Assembly (NCBI RefSeq): GCF_036226445.1
Contig: NZ_CP108474.1
Coordinates: 6,138,001 to 6,202,000 of the forward strand
DNA from: Streptomyces sp. NBC_01255
Lineage (GTDB): Bacteria > Actinomycetota > Actinomycetes > Streptomycetales > Streptomycetaceae
Direction: 5' to 3'
Length of the DNA stretch: 64,000 nucleotides
Shown here piece after piece: positions 35,618-43,571 of the stretch. The position numbers were made by a program, and so were the translations under genes. Numbering within the stretch: the stretch's first letter is position 1; every line of letters starts with the position of its first letter. Under the pieces are notes generated by a model. It searched no databases and had not been told where the DNA came from. It saw only the letters and a list, made by a program, of their open reading frames with translations.

Positions 35618-36766
35618 TCAGTCCGTGGGCTTGCGGTCGGCCAGCGGCGCCTGCTGCAACGGCACCGGGCGGCACACGCGGGGCTCGTCGGCGGCCACCA
35701 CCACCCGTACCGCCGGCACGGGCTCCGGCTCGGGCGGGGTCTCCAGGTCCGCGAGGCCGCACGGCGCCCCGGCCGTCGCGTACGGCAGCCGCAGGACGCC
35801 CTCGGCCGTCCACAGTCCCGCGCCGGGCAGCCAGCCCACGGGCGCGGCCGACTGGACCATTCGGCGGGACGAGGGCTCCCAGGTCCCCACCCAGCTGCCG
35901 CCCGCCGCGTCGATCCGCAGCGCCACCGAGCAGCTCTCCGGCATCAGGACCTGCCCGGGCTGCACCGCGAACGGCGTCACCGTCGCGTCGTCGAGCCGCA
36001 GGCACTCCGGGAACCGCACCGGCAGCAGGCTGCCGAGCACGCCCCAGCCGAGCCGCTCGCGCCCCGGCGTCGGCGCGTCGGAGCCGATGAGGAGCAGCCC
36101 GCTGTCCGGGTCGGCGAGGAGCAGCCGGTCGTCGCTCTCCTCGGTGATCTGGAGCAGCGGTGTCACCTCGCCGCCCCGCTCCAGGTCGACGGCGACGGCC
36201 TTCACGGGTCCGTCGTCCAGCCGCCGGTCGAGCGCGAGCATGCGGCCCGTACGGTCGAGCCACACCCCGCCCGAGCAGCGGCCCTTGACCTCGGCGACCT
36301 GCTCGGGGCCGAAGGCGCCGCCCGCGACGAGCCAGAGCGTCGTCGTGTCGGGGCCGACGCACATCGCGTACGCGCAGATGCCGTCCGGCGAGGGCGGCAG
36401 CAGGACCAGCCGCTCGGAGCCGGGCGCCTCCACCGCGCCGAGCTGGAGCTCCCCGGTGGCCGGTCCTGTGGGGTAGAGCAGCGAGAACGTGTTCCGCCGC
36501 CCGTCCACGCGGCGGGCGACGAGCACGCGGCCGTCCGCGAGGGGCAGCAGCCGGGTGTGCGGTTCCTCCGGCTGGCCGAGGGGGAGCGGGACGGCGTACG
36601 GCTCGGGGCCGTCGAGCGTCCACCGCTCCACGTACAGGGCGTCACCGGCGCCCGCGAGCCTGGCCGCGTACGCGCCGTTGGCCGTGATCGTGAAGCCGGC
36701 CGACCCGGTGGGGTCCTTGTCGCGGTCGTCGTCCTCGGCCGCGGTCTCGATGGCACACGCTGTCAT
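35618..36766 (-). CDS. Beta-propeller-like hypothetical protein
   Basis: 382 aa. ATG 36766 has a near-perfect GGAGGTGA seven bases ahead, so longer starts are rejected. It contains several blade-like repeats ending in short strands (GRVLVARRVDGRRNTFSLLY, ERLVLLPPSPDGICAYAM, DRLLLADPDSGLLLIGSDA) and no signal peptide. No catalytic motif was seen. It is divergent from the iron-siderophore lipoprotein, but there is no proof of a link to iron. Confidence 0.72.
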   Translation of the reverse strand: MTACAIETAAEDDDRDKDPTGSAGFTITANGAYAARLAGAGDALYVERWTLDGPEPYAVPLPLGQPEEPHTRLLPLADGRVLVARRVDGRRNTFSLLYPTGPATGELQLGAVEAPGSERLVLLPPSPDGICAYAMCVGPDTTTLWLVAGGAFGPEQVAEVKGRCSGGVWLDRTGRMLALDRRLDDGPVKAVAVDLERGGEVTPLLQITEESDDRLLLADPDSGLLLIGSDAPTPGRERLGWGVLGSLLPVRFPECLRLDDATVTPFAVQPGQVLMPESCSVALRIDAAGGSWVGTWEPSSRRMVQSAAPVGWLPGAGLWTAEGVLRLPYATAGAPCGLADLETPPEPEPVPAVRVVVAADEPRVCRPVPLQQAPLADRKPTD

Positions 36767-36909
36767 CGACTCGTCACCTCCGGCCACGAAGCTAGTTTTC
36801 GCACTTCCTGCCGAACAACACGAGCAGGGTCACTTCACACATAAGGGTGGTCGTCCGGCGATTCTGCTGAGGGGGAGGGGGTGGCTGTGCTGGAGTGACC
36901 GGTGATGAG

Positions 36910-36928
36910 TAAGGTAAGGCGACCCTAA
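36910..36928 (+). promoter_or_regulatory. Iron box (DmdR/IdeR-type operator)
   Basis: TAAGGTAAGGCGACCCTAA matches the 19-bp consensus TTAGGTTAGGCTAACCTAA at 15 positions. It lies about 65 bases before the start of the siderophore-binding lipoprotein gene, as expected for iron-dependent repression. Confidence 0.82.
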
Positions 36929-36992
36929 GCGGAGTCTGTGGCTCCGGTCGGTCGTGCCCGAATCCCTGCATCCCCGTATCAGGAGCCTTCTC

Positions 36993-38030
36993 ATGTCCTT
37001 CCGCCGTCGCGGCACCGCCACCGTCGTCGCCCTCGCCGCCGCGCTCTCCCTCGCGGCCTGCGGAGGAGGGGACGGAGGGTCCGACACCTCCGCGAAGGAG
37101 GACGCGACCAAGAAGAAGGACGTCGCCACCGGCGGCAAGGACTTCGGCGACGCCGCCGCCAAGACCGCCGCCATGGGGACCGACGCCAAGCCGGGCCAGT
37201 TCCCGCGCACGCTCACCCACGCCCTCGGCACGACCGAGCTCAAGGCCGCCCCCAAGCGGGTCGTCGTCCTCGACGTCGGCGAGCTCGACAACGTCGTCTC
37301 CCTCGGCGTCCAGCCCGTCGGCTACGCCCCCTCCGAGGGCGACGAGGCCATCCCGGGCTACCTCGGGAAGGACGCGGGCACCCCGAAGTCCGTCGGCACC
37401 ATCAACAACCTCAACCTGGAGGCCATCGCCAACCTCCAGCCCGACCTCATCCTCGGCAGCCAGCTGCGCGCCGCCGACAAGTACGACGAGCTGTCGAAGA
37501 TCGCGCCGACCGTCTTCTCCATCCGCCCGGGCTTCACCTGGAAGGAGAACTACCTCCTCAACGCCGCCGCGCTCGACAAGACGGCCGAGGCGAAGACGAA
37601 GCTCTCCGCGTACGAGACGAAGGCGAAGCAGCTGGGCACGGACATCGGCCCGAACAAGCCGACCATCTCGATGGTCCGCTACCTCCCCGGCAAGATCCGC
37701 CTCTACGCGAAGGCCTCCTTCATCGGCACGATCCTGGAGGACACCGGTCTGCCCCGGCCGAAGAACCAGCAGATCGACGAGCTCGCCGCCGAGATCAGCC
37801 CGGAGAAGATCGACGACGCCGACGCCGACTGGATCTTCACCGGCGTCTACGGCGACGCCAAGGCCACCAAGAAGGACGCCGCCCAGGGCAACCCGCTCTG
37901 GAAGAACCTGACGGCCGTCAAGGCCGGCCAGGCCAAGGACGTCCCGGACGAGACCTGGTACCTCGGCCTCGGCGTGACCGCGGCGAACAGCGTCCTCGAC
38001 GACCTGCGCACCGACCTCGTGAAGAAGTAG
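36993..38030 (+). CDS. Iron-siderophore ABC transporter substrate-binding lipoprotein
   Basis: 345 aa. ATG 36993 has AGGAG seven bases ahead. The signal peptide ends in the lipobox LAAC followed by GGGDGGS. The class III periplasmic-binding fold is seen in PKRVVVLDVGELDNVVSLGV, LEAIANLQPDLILGSQLR and ADWIFTGVYGD. These proteins deliver ferric siderophores to a permease. No permease or ATPase gene is adjacent, so it must work with a transporter encoded elsewhere. An iron box precedes it and a hairpin follows. Confidence 0.92.
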   Translation: MSFRRRGTATVVALAAALSLAACGGGDGGSDTSAKEDATKKKDVATGGKDFGDAAAKTAAMGTDAKPGQFPRTLTHALGTTELKAAPKRVVVLDVGELDNVVSLGVQPVGYAPSEGDEAIPGYLGKDAGTPKSVGTINNLNLEAIANLQPDLILGSQLRAADKYDELSKIAPTVFSIRPGFTWKENYLLNAAALDKTAEAKTKLSAYETKAKQLGTDIGPNKPTISMVRYLPGKIRLYAKASFIGTILEDTGLPRPKNQQIDELAAEISPEKIDDADADWIFTGVYGDAKATKKDAAQGNPLWKNLTAVKAGQAKDVPDETWYLGLGVTAANSVLDDLRTDLVKK

Positions 38031-38037
38031 CCCGCGG

Positions 38038-38070
38038 GAGCGCCTGATGCCGGTTCGGCGGCGGGCGCTC
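38038..38070 (+). terminator. Hairpin terminator after the siderophore-binding gene
   Basis: GAGCGCC pairs with GGCGCTC, with an inner GCCG/CGGC stem, followed by TTTCG; it begins 8 bases after the stop. Confidence 0.7.
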
Positions 38071-38182
38071 TTTCGTCCGACACCACCGCGACCACGCATT
38101 GAGGAACCACGACGGCGCCCCGCCACTTCCGCGAGAGCGGCGCCGGTTTAGGCGCAAAGAGGAGCCAGGTAGCCTTTCCTTC

Positions 38183-39001
38183 GTGCCCCGTCTGTCTGAA
38201 GTCATCGCCGCGCTCGACGCCCTCTGGCCGCCCCAGCGGGCCGAGCAGTGGGACGCCGTCGGCACCGTCTGCGGCGACCCCGACGCCGAGGTCACCCGCG
38301 TCCTGTTCGCCGTCGACCCCGTCCAGGAGATCGCCGACGAGGCGATCGCCCTCGGCGCCGACCTGCTCGTCACCCACCACCCGCTCTACCTGCGCGGTAC
38401 GACGACGGTCGCGGCCGGCCACTTCAAGGGCCGCGTCGTGCACAACCTCATCAAGCACGACGTCGCCCTCCACGTCGCGCACACCAACGCCGACACCGCC
38501 GAGCCCGGCGTCTCCGACGCCCTCGCCGGCGCGCTCGACCTCCGGGTCACCGGCCCCCTCGTGCCCGAGAACAACCTCGGCCGGATCTGCGAGCTCGACC
38601 ACCCCGAGACCCTCGCCGAGTTCGCGGCCCGCGCCGCGAAGCGGCTGCCCGCCACCGCGCAGGGCATCCGGGTCGCCGGCGACCCCGACATGACCGTCCG
38701 CCGCGTCGCCGTCAGCGGCGGCTCCGGCGACAGCCTCTTCGACGCCGTACGGGCCGCGGGCGTGGACGCCTTCCTCACCGCCGACCTGCGCCACCACCCG
38801 GTCTCCGAGGCCACCCAACAGTCCCCCTTGGGCCTGGTCGACGCCGCCCACTGGGCCACCGAATGGCCCTGGTGCGAGCAGGCCGCCGCCCAGCTCGACG
38901 AGATTTCCGACCGCCACGGCTGGGACCTCCGCGTCCACGTCTCGAAGACGGTCACCGACCCCTGGTCCGCCCACCACACCTCCCCTGGAGCCCCCAACTG
39001 A
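38183..39001 (+). CDS. Nif3-like dinuclear metal centre protein
   Basis: 272 aa from GTG. Metal-binding motifs are LLVTHHPLYLRG, VALHVAHTNADTAEPG, and near the end LVDAAHWATEWPW (His and Glu). This is the hexameric Nif3/YbgI family, of uncertain function, with a GTP cyclohydrolase I-type annotation in older databases. It is the first gene of the conserved actinobacterial set Nif3–zinc ribbon–RNase H/phosphatase (Rv2230c-Rv2228c in M. tuberculosis) and overlaps the next gene by four bases. Confidence 0.93.
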   Translation: MPRLSEVIAALDALWPPQRAEQWDAVGTVCGDPDAEVTRVLFAVDPVQEIADEAIALGADLLVTHHPLYLRGTTTVAAGHFKGRVVHNLIKHDVALHVAHTNADTAEPGVSDALAGALDLRVTGPLVPENNLGRICELDHPETLAEFAARAAKRLPATAQGIRVAGDPDMTVRRVAVSGGSGDSLFDAVRAAGVDAFLTADLRHHPVSEATQQSPLGLVDAAHWATEWPWCEQAAAQLDEISDRHGWDLRVHVSKTVTDPWSAHHTSPGAPN

Positions 39002-39738
39002 ACGCCGCGCCCGCCGACCAGATCCGCCTCCTCGACGTCCAGGCCCTGGACGTCCGACTCCAGCAGCTCGCCCACAAGCGCAAGTCGCTCCCCGAGCACG
39101 CCGAGATCGAGTCGCTGGCCAAGGACCTCACGCAGCTGCGCGACCTGCTCGTCGCCGCGCAGACCGAGGAGAGCGACTGCGGCCGCGAGCAGACCAAGTC
39201 CGAGCAGGACGTCGACCTGGTCCGCCAGCGCGCCGCCCGCGACCAGCAGCGGCTCGATTCCGGCGCCGCCTCCCCGCGGGACCTGGAGAACCTCCAGCGC
39301 GAGATCGTCTCCCTCGCCAAGCGCCAGGGCGATCTGGAAGAGATCGTCCTGGAGGTCATGGAGCGCCGCGAGTCCGCCCAGGAGCGCGTCGCCGAGCTGA
39401 CCGAGCGGGTCTCCGCCGTCCAGGCCAAGACCGACGACGCCACCGCCCGGCGCGACGCCGCCCAGGGCGAGCTGGACGCCGAGTCCGCGTCCGTCACCAA
39501 GGAGCGCGAGCTCGTCGCGGGCTCCGTCCCGGCCGACCTGCTCAAGCTGTACGAGAAGCTGCGCGAGCAGCAGGGCGGAGTCGGCGCGGCGCGGCTGTAC
39601 CAGCGCAAGTGCGAGGGCTGCCACATCGAACTCAACATCACCGAGCTGAACGACGTCCGGGCCGCCGCCCGCGACGCCGTCGTCCGGTGCGAGAACTGCC
39701 GCCGGATCCTGGTCCGCACCTCGGAGTCCGGTCTGTAA
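38998..39738 (+). CDS. C4-type zinc-ribbon coiled-coil protein (DUF164), CTG start
   Basis: 246 aa. A long coiled coil (about residues 20-170) ends in a zinc ribbon CEGCHIEL...VRCENCRRIL. The family's conserved N-terminus NAAPADQIRLLDVQALD follows directly on a CTG that overlaps the Nif3 stop as CTGA, with GGAG seven bases ahead. No ATG, GTG or TTG occurs in frame in the first 100 codons, so CTG is the likely start. The M. tuberculosis counterpart is Rv2229c. It probably binds a nucleic acid or RNase partner (inference). Confidence 0.88.
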   Translation: MNAAPADQIRLLDVQALDVRLQQLAHKRKSLPEHAEIESLAKDLTQLRDLLVAAQTEESDCGREQTKSEQDVDLVRQRAARDQQRLDSGAASPRDLENLQREIVSLAKRQGDLEEIVLEVMERRESAQERVAELTERVSAVQAKTDDATARRDAAQGELDAESASVTKERELVAGSVPADLLKLYEKLREQQGGVGAARLYQRKCEGCHIELNITELNDVRAAARDAVVRCENCRRILVRTSESGL

Positions 39739-41126
39739 TGCCGTCTCCGTCTTCGCGAGAGGTGATCGTCGAGGCCGACGGGGGCTCCCGGGGCAACCCG
39801 GGGCCCGCCGGTTACGGGGCGGTCGTCCTGGACCCCGTGACGGGCGAGACGCTCGCGGAGGCGGCCGAGTACATCGGCGTGGCGACGAACAACGTCGCCG
39901 AGTACAAGGGCCTGGTGGCGGGGCTCACGGCGGCCCGGGCGCTCTTCCCGGACGCCACCGTCCACGTCCGCATGGACTCCAAGCTGGTCGTCGAGCAGAT
40001 GTCCGGCCGCTGGAAGATCAAGCACCCGGACATGAAGCCGCTGGCCGCCGCGGCCGGACGGATCTTCCCGCCCGGCCAGGTCCGCTACGAGTGGATCCCG
40101 CGCGAGCTGAACAAGCACGCGGACCGGCTCGCCAACGAGGCGATGGACGCGGGCAAGCAGGGCCGCCAGTGGGGGCCGTCCGCCTCGACGGCCGCGCTGG
40201 GCGCGGCGGGTGCCGCCGTCCTGGCCCCGTCGGGCCCGCCCGGCGACGCGGCGGCGGGCGCGGCCCGCGCGCGTGCGGCGCTGTCGGGGACCTCCGGGGC
40301 GGGGACCTCCGGGGCCGGTGCCTCCGAGGCCGGTGCCTCCGGGGTCGGGACCCCCGCCACCTCCGAACAGCTCGACGACGGGCTGTTCACACCCGACGAG
40401 GCCGTCGCCGCGCAGGCCCGCGCCTCCCTCGCCTCGGCGGCGCGGACGGAGACGACCACCCACGCGGAGAAGGCTCCGCAGGGGTGGGCCGGGCCCGACA
40501 TGGGCGCGCCGGCGACGTTCGTGCTGCTGCGCCACGGCGAGACCGCGCTCACGCCCGAGAAGCGGTTCTCGGGGAGCGGTGGCACCGACCCCGAGCTGTC
40601 GGCCGCCGGGCTGCGCCAGGCCGAGGCCGTCGCCGAGGCGCTCGCCGCGCGCGGCACGATCCAGGAGATCGTCAGCTCGCCCCTCACCCGCTGCCGCCAG
40701 ACCGCCGCCGCCGTCGCCGCCCGCCTCGGGCTCGACGTCCAGGTCGACCGGGGGCTGCGCGAGACCGACTTCGGGGCCTGGGAGGGCCTGACCTTCGGCG
40801 AGGTTCGCGAGAAGTACCCCGACGACCTCGACGCCTGGCTGGCCTCCCCGAAGGCCGCGCCGACCGGCGGCGGCGAGAGCTTCGCGGCCGTCGCCCGCCG
40901 CGTCGCGGCCGCCCGGGACCGGCTGACCGCCGCCCACGCGGGCCGTACCGTCCTCCTCGTCACCCACGTCACCCCGATCAAGACCCTGGTCCGGCTCGCG
41001 CTCGGCGCCCCGCCGGAGTCGCTGTTCCGGATGGAGCTGTCGGCGGCCTCGATCTCGGCGGTGGCCTACTACGCCGACGGCAACGCGTCCGTACGGCTCC
41101 TCAACGACACCTCGCACCTGCGCTGA
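39738..41126 (+). CDS. Bifunctional RNase H / acid (alpha-ribazole) phosphatase
   Basis: 462 aa; ATG overlaps the previous TAA (TAATG). Residues 1-145 are RNase HI (IVEADGGSRGNPGPAGYGAV, NVAEYKGL, RMDSKLVVEQ, HADRLANEAMD: the catalytic D-E-D-D set). A Gly/Ala/Ser/Thr linker follows, then residues 255-462 are a histidine phosphatase of the CobC type (LLRHGETALTPEKRFSG, TDFGAWEGL, VTHVTPIKTL). The same fusion is known as Rv2228c, where both activities were shown. It removes RNA from hybrids and dephosphorylates cobalamin precursors. Confidence 0.94.
   Translation: MPSPSSREVIVEADGGSRGNPGPAGYGAVVLDPVTGETLAEAAEYIGVATNNVAEYKGLVAGLTAARALFPDATVHVRMDSKLVVEQMSGRWKIKHPDMKPLAAAAGRIFPPGQVRYEWIPRELNKHADRLANEAMDAGKQGRQWGPSASTAALGAAGAAVLAPSGPPGDAAAGAARARAALSGTSGAGTSGAGASEAGASGVGTPATSEQLDDGLFTPDEAVAAQARASLASAARTETTTHAEKAPQGWAGPDMGAPATFVLLRHGETALTPEKRFSGSGGTDPELSAAGLRQAEAVAEALAARGTIQEIVSSPLTRCRQTAAAVAARLGLDVQVDRGLRETDFGAWEGLTFGEVREKYPDDLDAWLASPKAAPTGGGESFAAVARRVAAARDRLTAAHAGRTVLLVTHVTPIKTLVRLALGAPPESLFRMELSAASISAVAYYADGNASVRLLNDTSHLR
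40287..40346 (+). repeat. Four 15-bp repeats in the RNase H/phosphatase linker
   Basis: Four consecutive 15-base units encode the pentapeptides GTSGA, GTSGA, GASEA and GASGV in the inter-domain linker. They stay in frame, so length change by slippage would keep the fusion intact. Confidence 0.85.
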
Positions 41127-41170
41127 AAACGGCTGGACCTCCGGCCCCCGGCGTACCATCATCGCCGTTC

Positions 41171-42004
41171 ATGACCTGGTACTTCACCGAGGACGTCGAC
41201 ACCTTCCGCACCGCTGCGGGGGGCCTGCTCGCCGCTGAGGCGGCCCGTAACACCGCCGTGCTCACGATGATGGACTCGGCGGGACGGCTCGGCTGGTGGG
41301 CCGAGCCCGACGGCCGGGTCACCGGGGTGCTCGCGGTGTCCCCGCCGCGCGAGCCCTCCTTCGGGGCCGTGACCGTGGAGGCGGCCCGCGCCCTCGTCCT
41401 TCCCGAGGTCTTCCCCGAGGGCGAGGAGCCGACGACCGTACGGGGCGAGACGGCGGCCGTCGAGGCCTTCGCGGAGGCGTTCGCCGGGGCCACGGGCCGC
41501 CCCTGGCGGACCACCGTGCGGATGCGGCTCTTCCGGCTCGGCGAACTCACCCCGCCGGACCCCGCCCCGGCCGGCCGCGCCCGCGTCGCCACCGAGGCCG
41601 ACATCCCGTTCACCGCCGCCTGGGCGCGGGAGTTCGCCCGTGACGTCGGCGAGGACGTCACGGGCCAGGACTACACCGGGCACGTCACGGACCGGATCAC
41701 CGACGGCCGCCTTCTCCTCTGGGAGGCAACCGACGGGCGTCCCGTGTCGATGGCGTCCGTCTCGCGCACCATCGAGGGCCAGGCCCGCGTCCACCTCGTC
41801 TACACCCCGCCCGCCGAGCGCGGCCGCGGCTACGCGGCCGGTGCCGTCGAGGCCGTCAGCCGGGCCGCCCTCGACGGCGGAGCCGCGCACGTCCTCCTCT
41901 TCACGGACCTCGCCAACCCCACCAGCAACGCCCTCTACCAGCGGCTCGGCTACCGCCCGGTGACCGACCACCTGACGGTCGCGTTCACCGCTCCAGGAGA
42001 CTGA
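41171..42004 (+). CDS. GNAT-family N-acetyltransferase
   Basis: 277 aa. The C-terminal acetyltransferase core is seen in ARVHLVYTPPAERGRGYAAGAVEAVSRAAL (acetyl-CoA loop RGRGYA) and TDLANPTSNALYQRLGYRPV. The N-terminal half is a degenerate GNAT-like lobe. The substrate is unknown. The last 20 bases overlap the convergent KDPG aldolase gene. Confidence 0.9.
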   Translation: MTWYFTEDVDTFRTAAGGLLAAEAARNTAVLTMMDSAGRLGWWAEPDGRVTGVLAVSPPREPSFGAVTVEAARALVLPEVFPEGEEPTTVRGETAAVEAFAEAFAGATGRPWRTTVRMRLFRLGELTPPDPAPAGRARVATEADIPFTAAWAREFARDVGEDVTGQDYTGHVTDRITDGRLLLWEATDGRPVSMASVSRTIEGQARVHLVYTPPAERGRGYAAGAVEAVSRAALDGGAAHVLLFTDLANPTSNALYQRLGYRPVTDHLTVAFTAPGD

Positions 42005-42644
42005 CGGGGGTTCCGGCGGGGGTCCGGAGCGCCGCCGCCCCGCGTGCGAGGGCCTCGACCCGGGCCCAGTCGCGGGCCGCGAGGGCGTCGGGCGGCAGCA
42101 TCCACGTACCGCCGACGCAGCCGACGTTCGGAAGGGACAGGTAGGCGGGGGCGGAGGCGAGGGAGACGCCGCCCGTCGGACAGAAGCGGGCCTGCGGGAG
42201 CGGGCCCGCGAGGGACTTCAGATACGGGACGCCGCCCGCCGCCTCCGCCGGGAAGAACTTCATGTCCTCCACCCCGCGTTCGAGCAGCGCCACGACCTCC
42301 GAGGCCGTCGAGACGCCCGGCAGGAAGGGCACGCCCGACTCCCGCAGCGCGCCGAGGAGCCGCTCGGTCCACCCGGGGCTCACCAGGAACCGGGCCCCGG
42401 CGCCGACCGCGTCCACGACCCCCGCCGCCGAGACGACCGTGCCCGCGCCGACGACCGCCTCCGGCACCTCCGCCGCGATCGCCCGGAGGGCGTCGAGCGC
42501 GGCGGGGGTACGGAGGGTGATCTCGATCAGCGGCAGCCCGCCGGCGACGAGAGCGCGGGCGAGCGGGACGGCGTCGGCGGCGTCCTCGATCACCACGACG
42601 GGGACGACGGGGGACGCCGGGGCAAGGTCGAACACGCTCGTCAT
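41985..42644 (-). CDS. eda: 2-keto-3-deoxy-6-phosphogluconate aldolase
   Basis: 219 aa if starting at ATG 42644; ATG 42653 is also possible. It is a class I aldolase TIM barrel with LPLIEITLRTPAAL (active Glu), AGTVVSA, SPGWTERLL, LPGVSTASEV, the Schiff-base Lys in DMKFFPAEAAGG, and FCPTGGVS. It splits KDPG to pyruvate and glyceraldehyde 3-phosphate. No Entner-Doudoroff dehydratase is adjacent, so a role with another 2-keto-3-deoxy sugar acid is possible. Confidence 0.9.
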   Translation of the reverse strand: MTSVFDLAPASPVVPVVVIEDAADAVPLARALVAGGLPLIEITLRTPAALDALRAIAAEVPEAVVGAGTVVSAAGVVDAVGAGARFLVSPGWTERLLGALRESGVPFLPGVSTASEVVALLERGVEDMKFFPAEAAGGVPYLKSLAGPLPQARFCPTGGVSLASAPAYLSLPNVGCVGGTWMLPPDALAARDWARVEALARGAAALRTPAGTPVSLLER

Positions 42645-42709
42645 GGGCCTCATCGTGCCCATGGCGAGCGTGACGCGCAACGGGCGTTGCGCAGGGTGCA
42701 ATGAAGGGC

Positions 42710-43477
42710 TTAGTGGATCTCGTCCACCAGGACGTCAAGCGCCCCCGCCTTGCCGCCCTCCTCCACCACGTACTTCAGATCCCGCAGCGCCACGGCCAGC
42801 TCCTCCGGCGAACCCGGCTCCGCGCCCGCCTCCAGGAGGCTCCGCACGATCCGGCCCTTCGTCGCCTTGTTGAAGTGGCTGACCACCTTCCGGGTCGGCG
42901 CGTGCAGCACCCGCACCGTCGCCGTCCGCGCGGACAGCTCCCCCTTCGGCTTCCACGCCGACGCGTACGCCGACGAGCGCAGGTCCAGGACCAGCCCGTC
43001 CCCGGCCGCCTCCGGCAGCACGGACGCCATCGCGCCCCGCCAGTGCGCACCCAGCGCGCCGAGCCCCGGCAGCTTGACCCCCATCGAGCAGCGGTACGAC
43101 GGAATCCGGTCCGTCACCTTCACCGCGCCCCACAGCCCCGAGAAGACGAGCAGGGACCGCCCCGCGCGCTTCCGGGCCGCCGCGTCCAGGGTCGCCAGAC
43201 CCAGCGCGTCGTACAGGACGCCCGTGTAGACCTCGCCCGCCGGGCGCGCGCCCGCCGTCCGCAGCTCGACGTTCTTCGCGACCTCGCCGCGCAGCCCCTC
43301 ACTCAGCCCGAGGACCTCCCGCGCCTTCTCCTCGTCGGCCGCGCACAGCTCGACCAGCTCGTCCAGGACCGCGGCCCGCGCCTCCGCGAGCCCCGGCAGG
43401 GACAGCGACTCCGGCTTGAGCGGCGCCCCGCGCCCCGAGGAGGCCTTGCCTTCGGAGGGCGGCAACAGCACGAGCAC
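42710..43477 (-). CDS. yaaA: YaaA-family peroxide-stress protein
   Basis: 255 aa from GTG with AAGGAGA ahead. It starts with the family signature LVLLPPSEGK and has YTGVLYDALGLATLD, LLVFSGLWGAVKVTDRIPSYR and VVSHFNKATKGRIVR. E. coli YaaA lowers free iron during peroxide stress and binds DNA. It is monocistronic and divergent from the RNB nuclease. Confidence 0.92.
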   Translation of the reverse strand: MLVLLPPSEGKASSGRGAPLKPESLSLPGLAEARAAVLDELVELCAADEEKAREVLGLSEGLRGEVAKNVELRTAGARPAGEVYTGVLYDALGLATLDAAARKRAGRSLLVFSGLWGAVKVTDRIPSYRCSMGVKLPGLGALGAHWRGAMASVLPEAAGDGLVLDLRSSAYASAWKPKGELSARTATVRVLHAPTRKVVSHFNKATKGRIVRSLLEAGAEPGSPEELAVALRDLKYVVEEGGKAGALDVLVDEIH

Positions 43478-43571
43478 GGTGGTTCTCCTTCGTACGGACG
43501 GGGTGGGGGTGCGGCCCCGGCCACCCAGCCTACAAAGTGCCGCGCCCCCTCCCTCCCCCTACGCTCGATGC

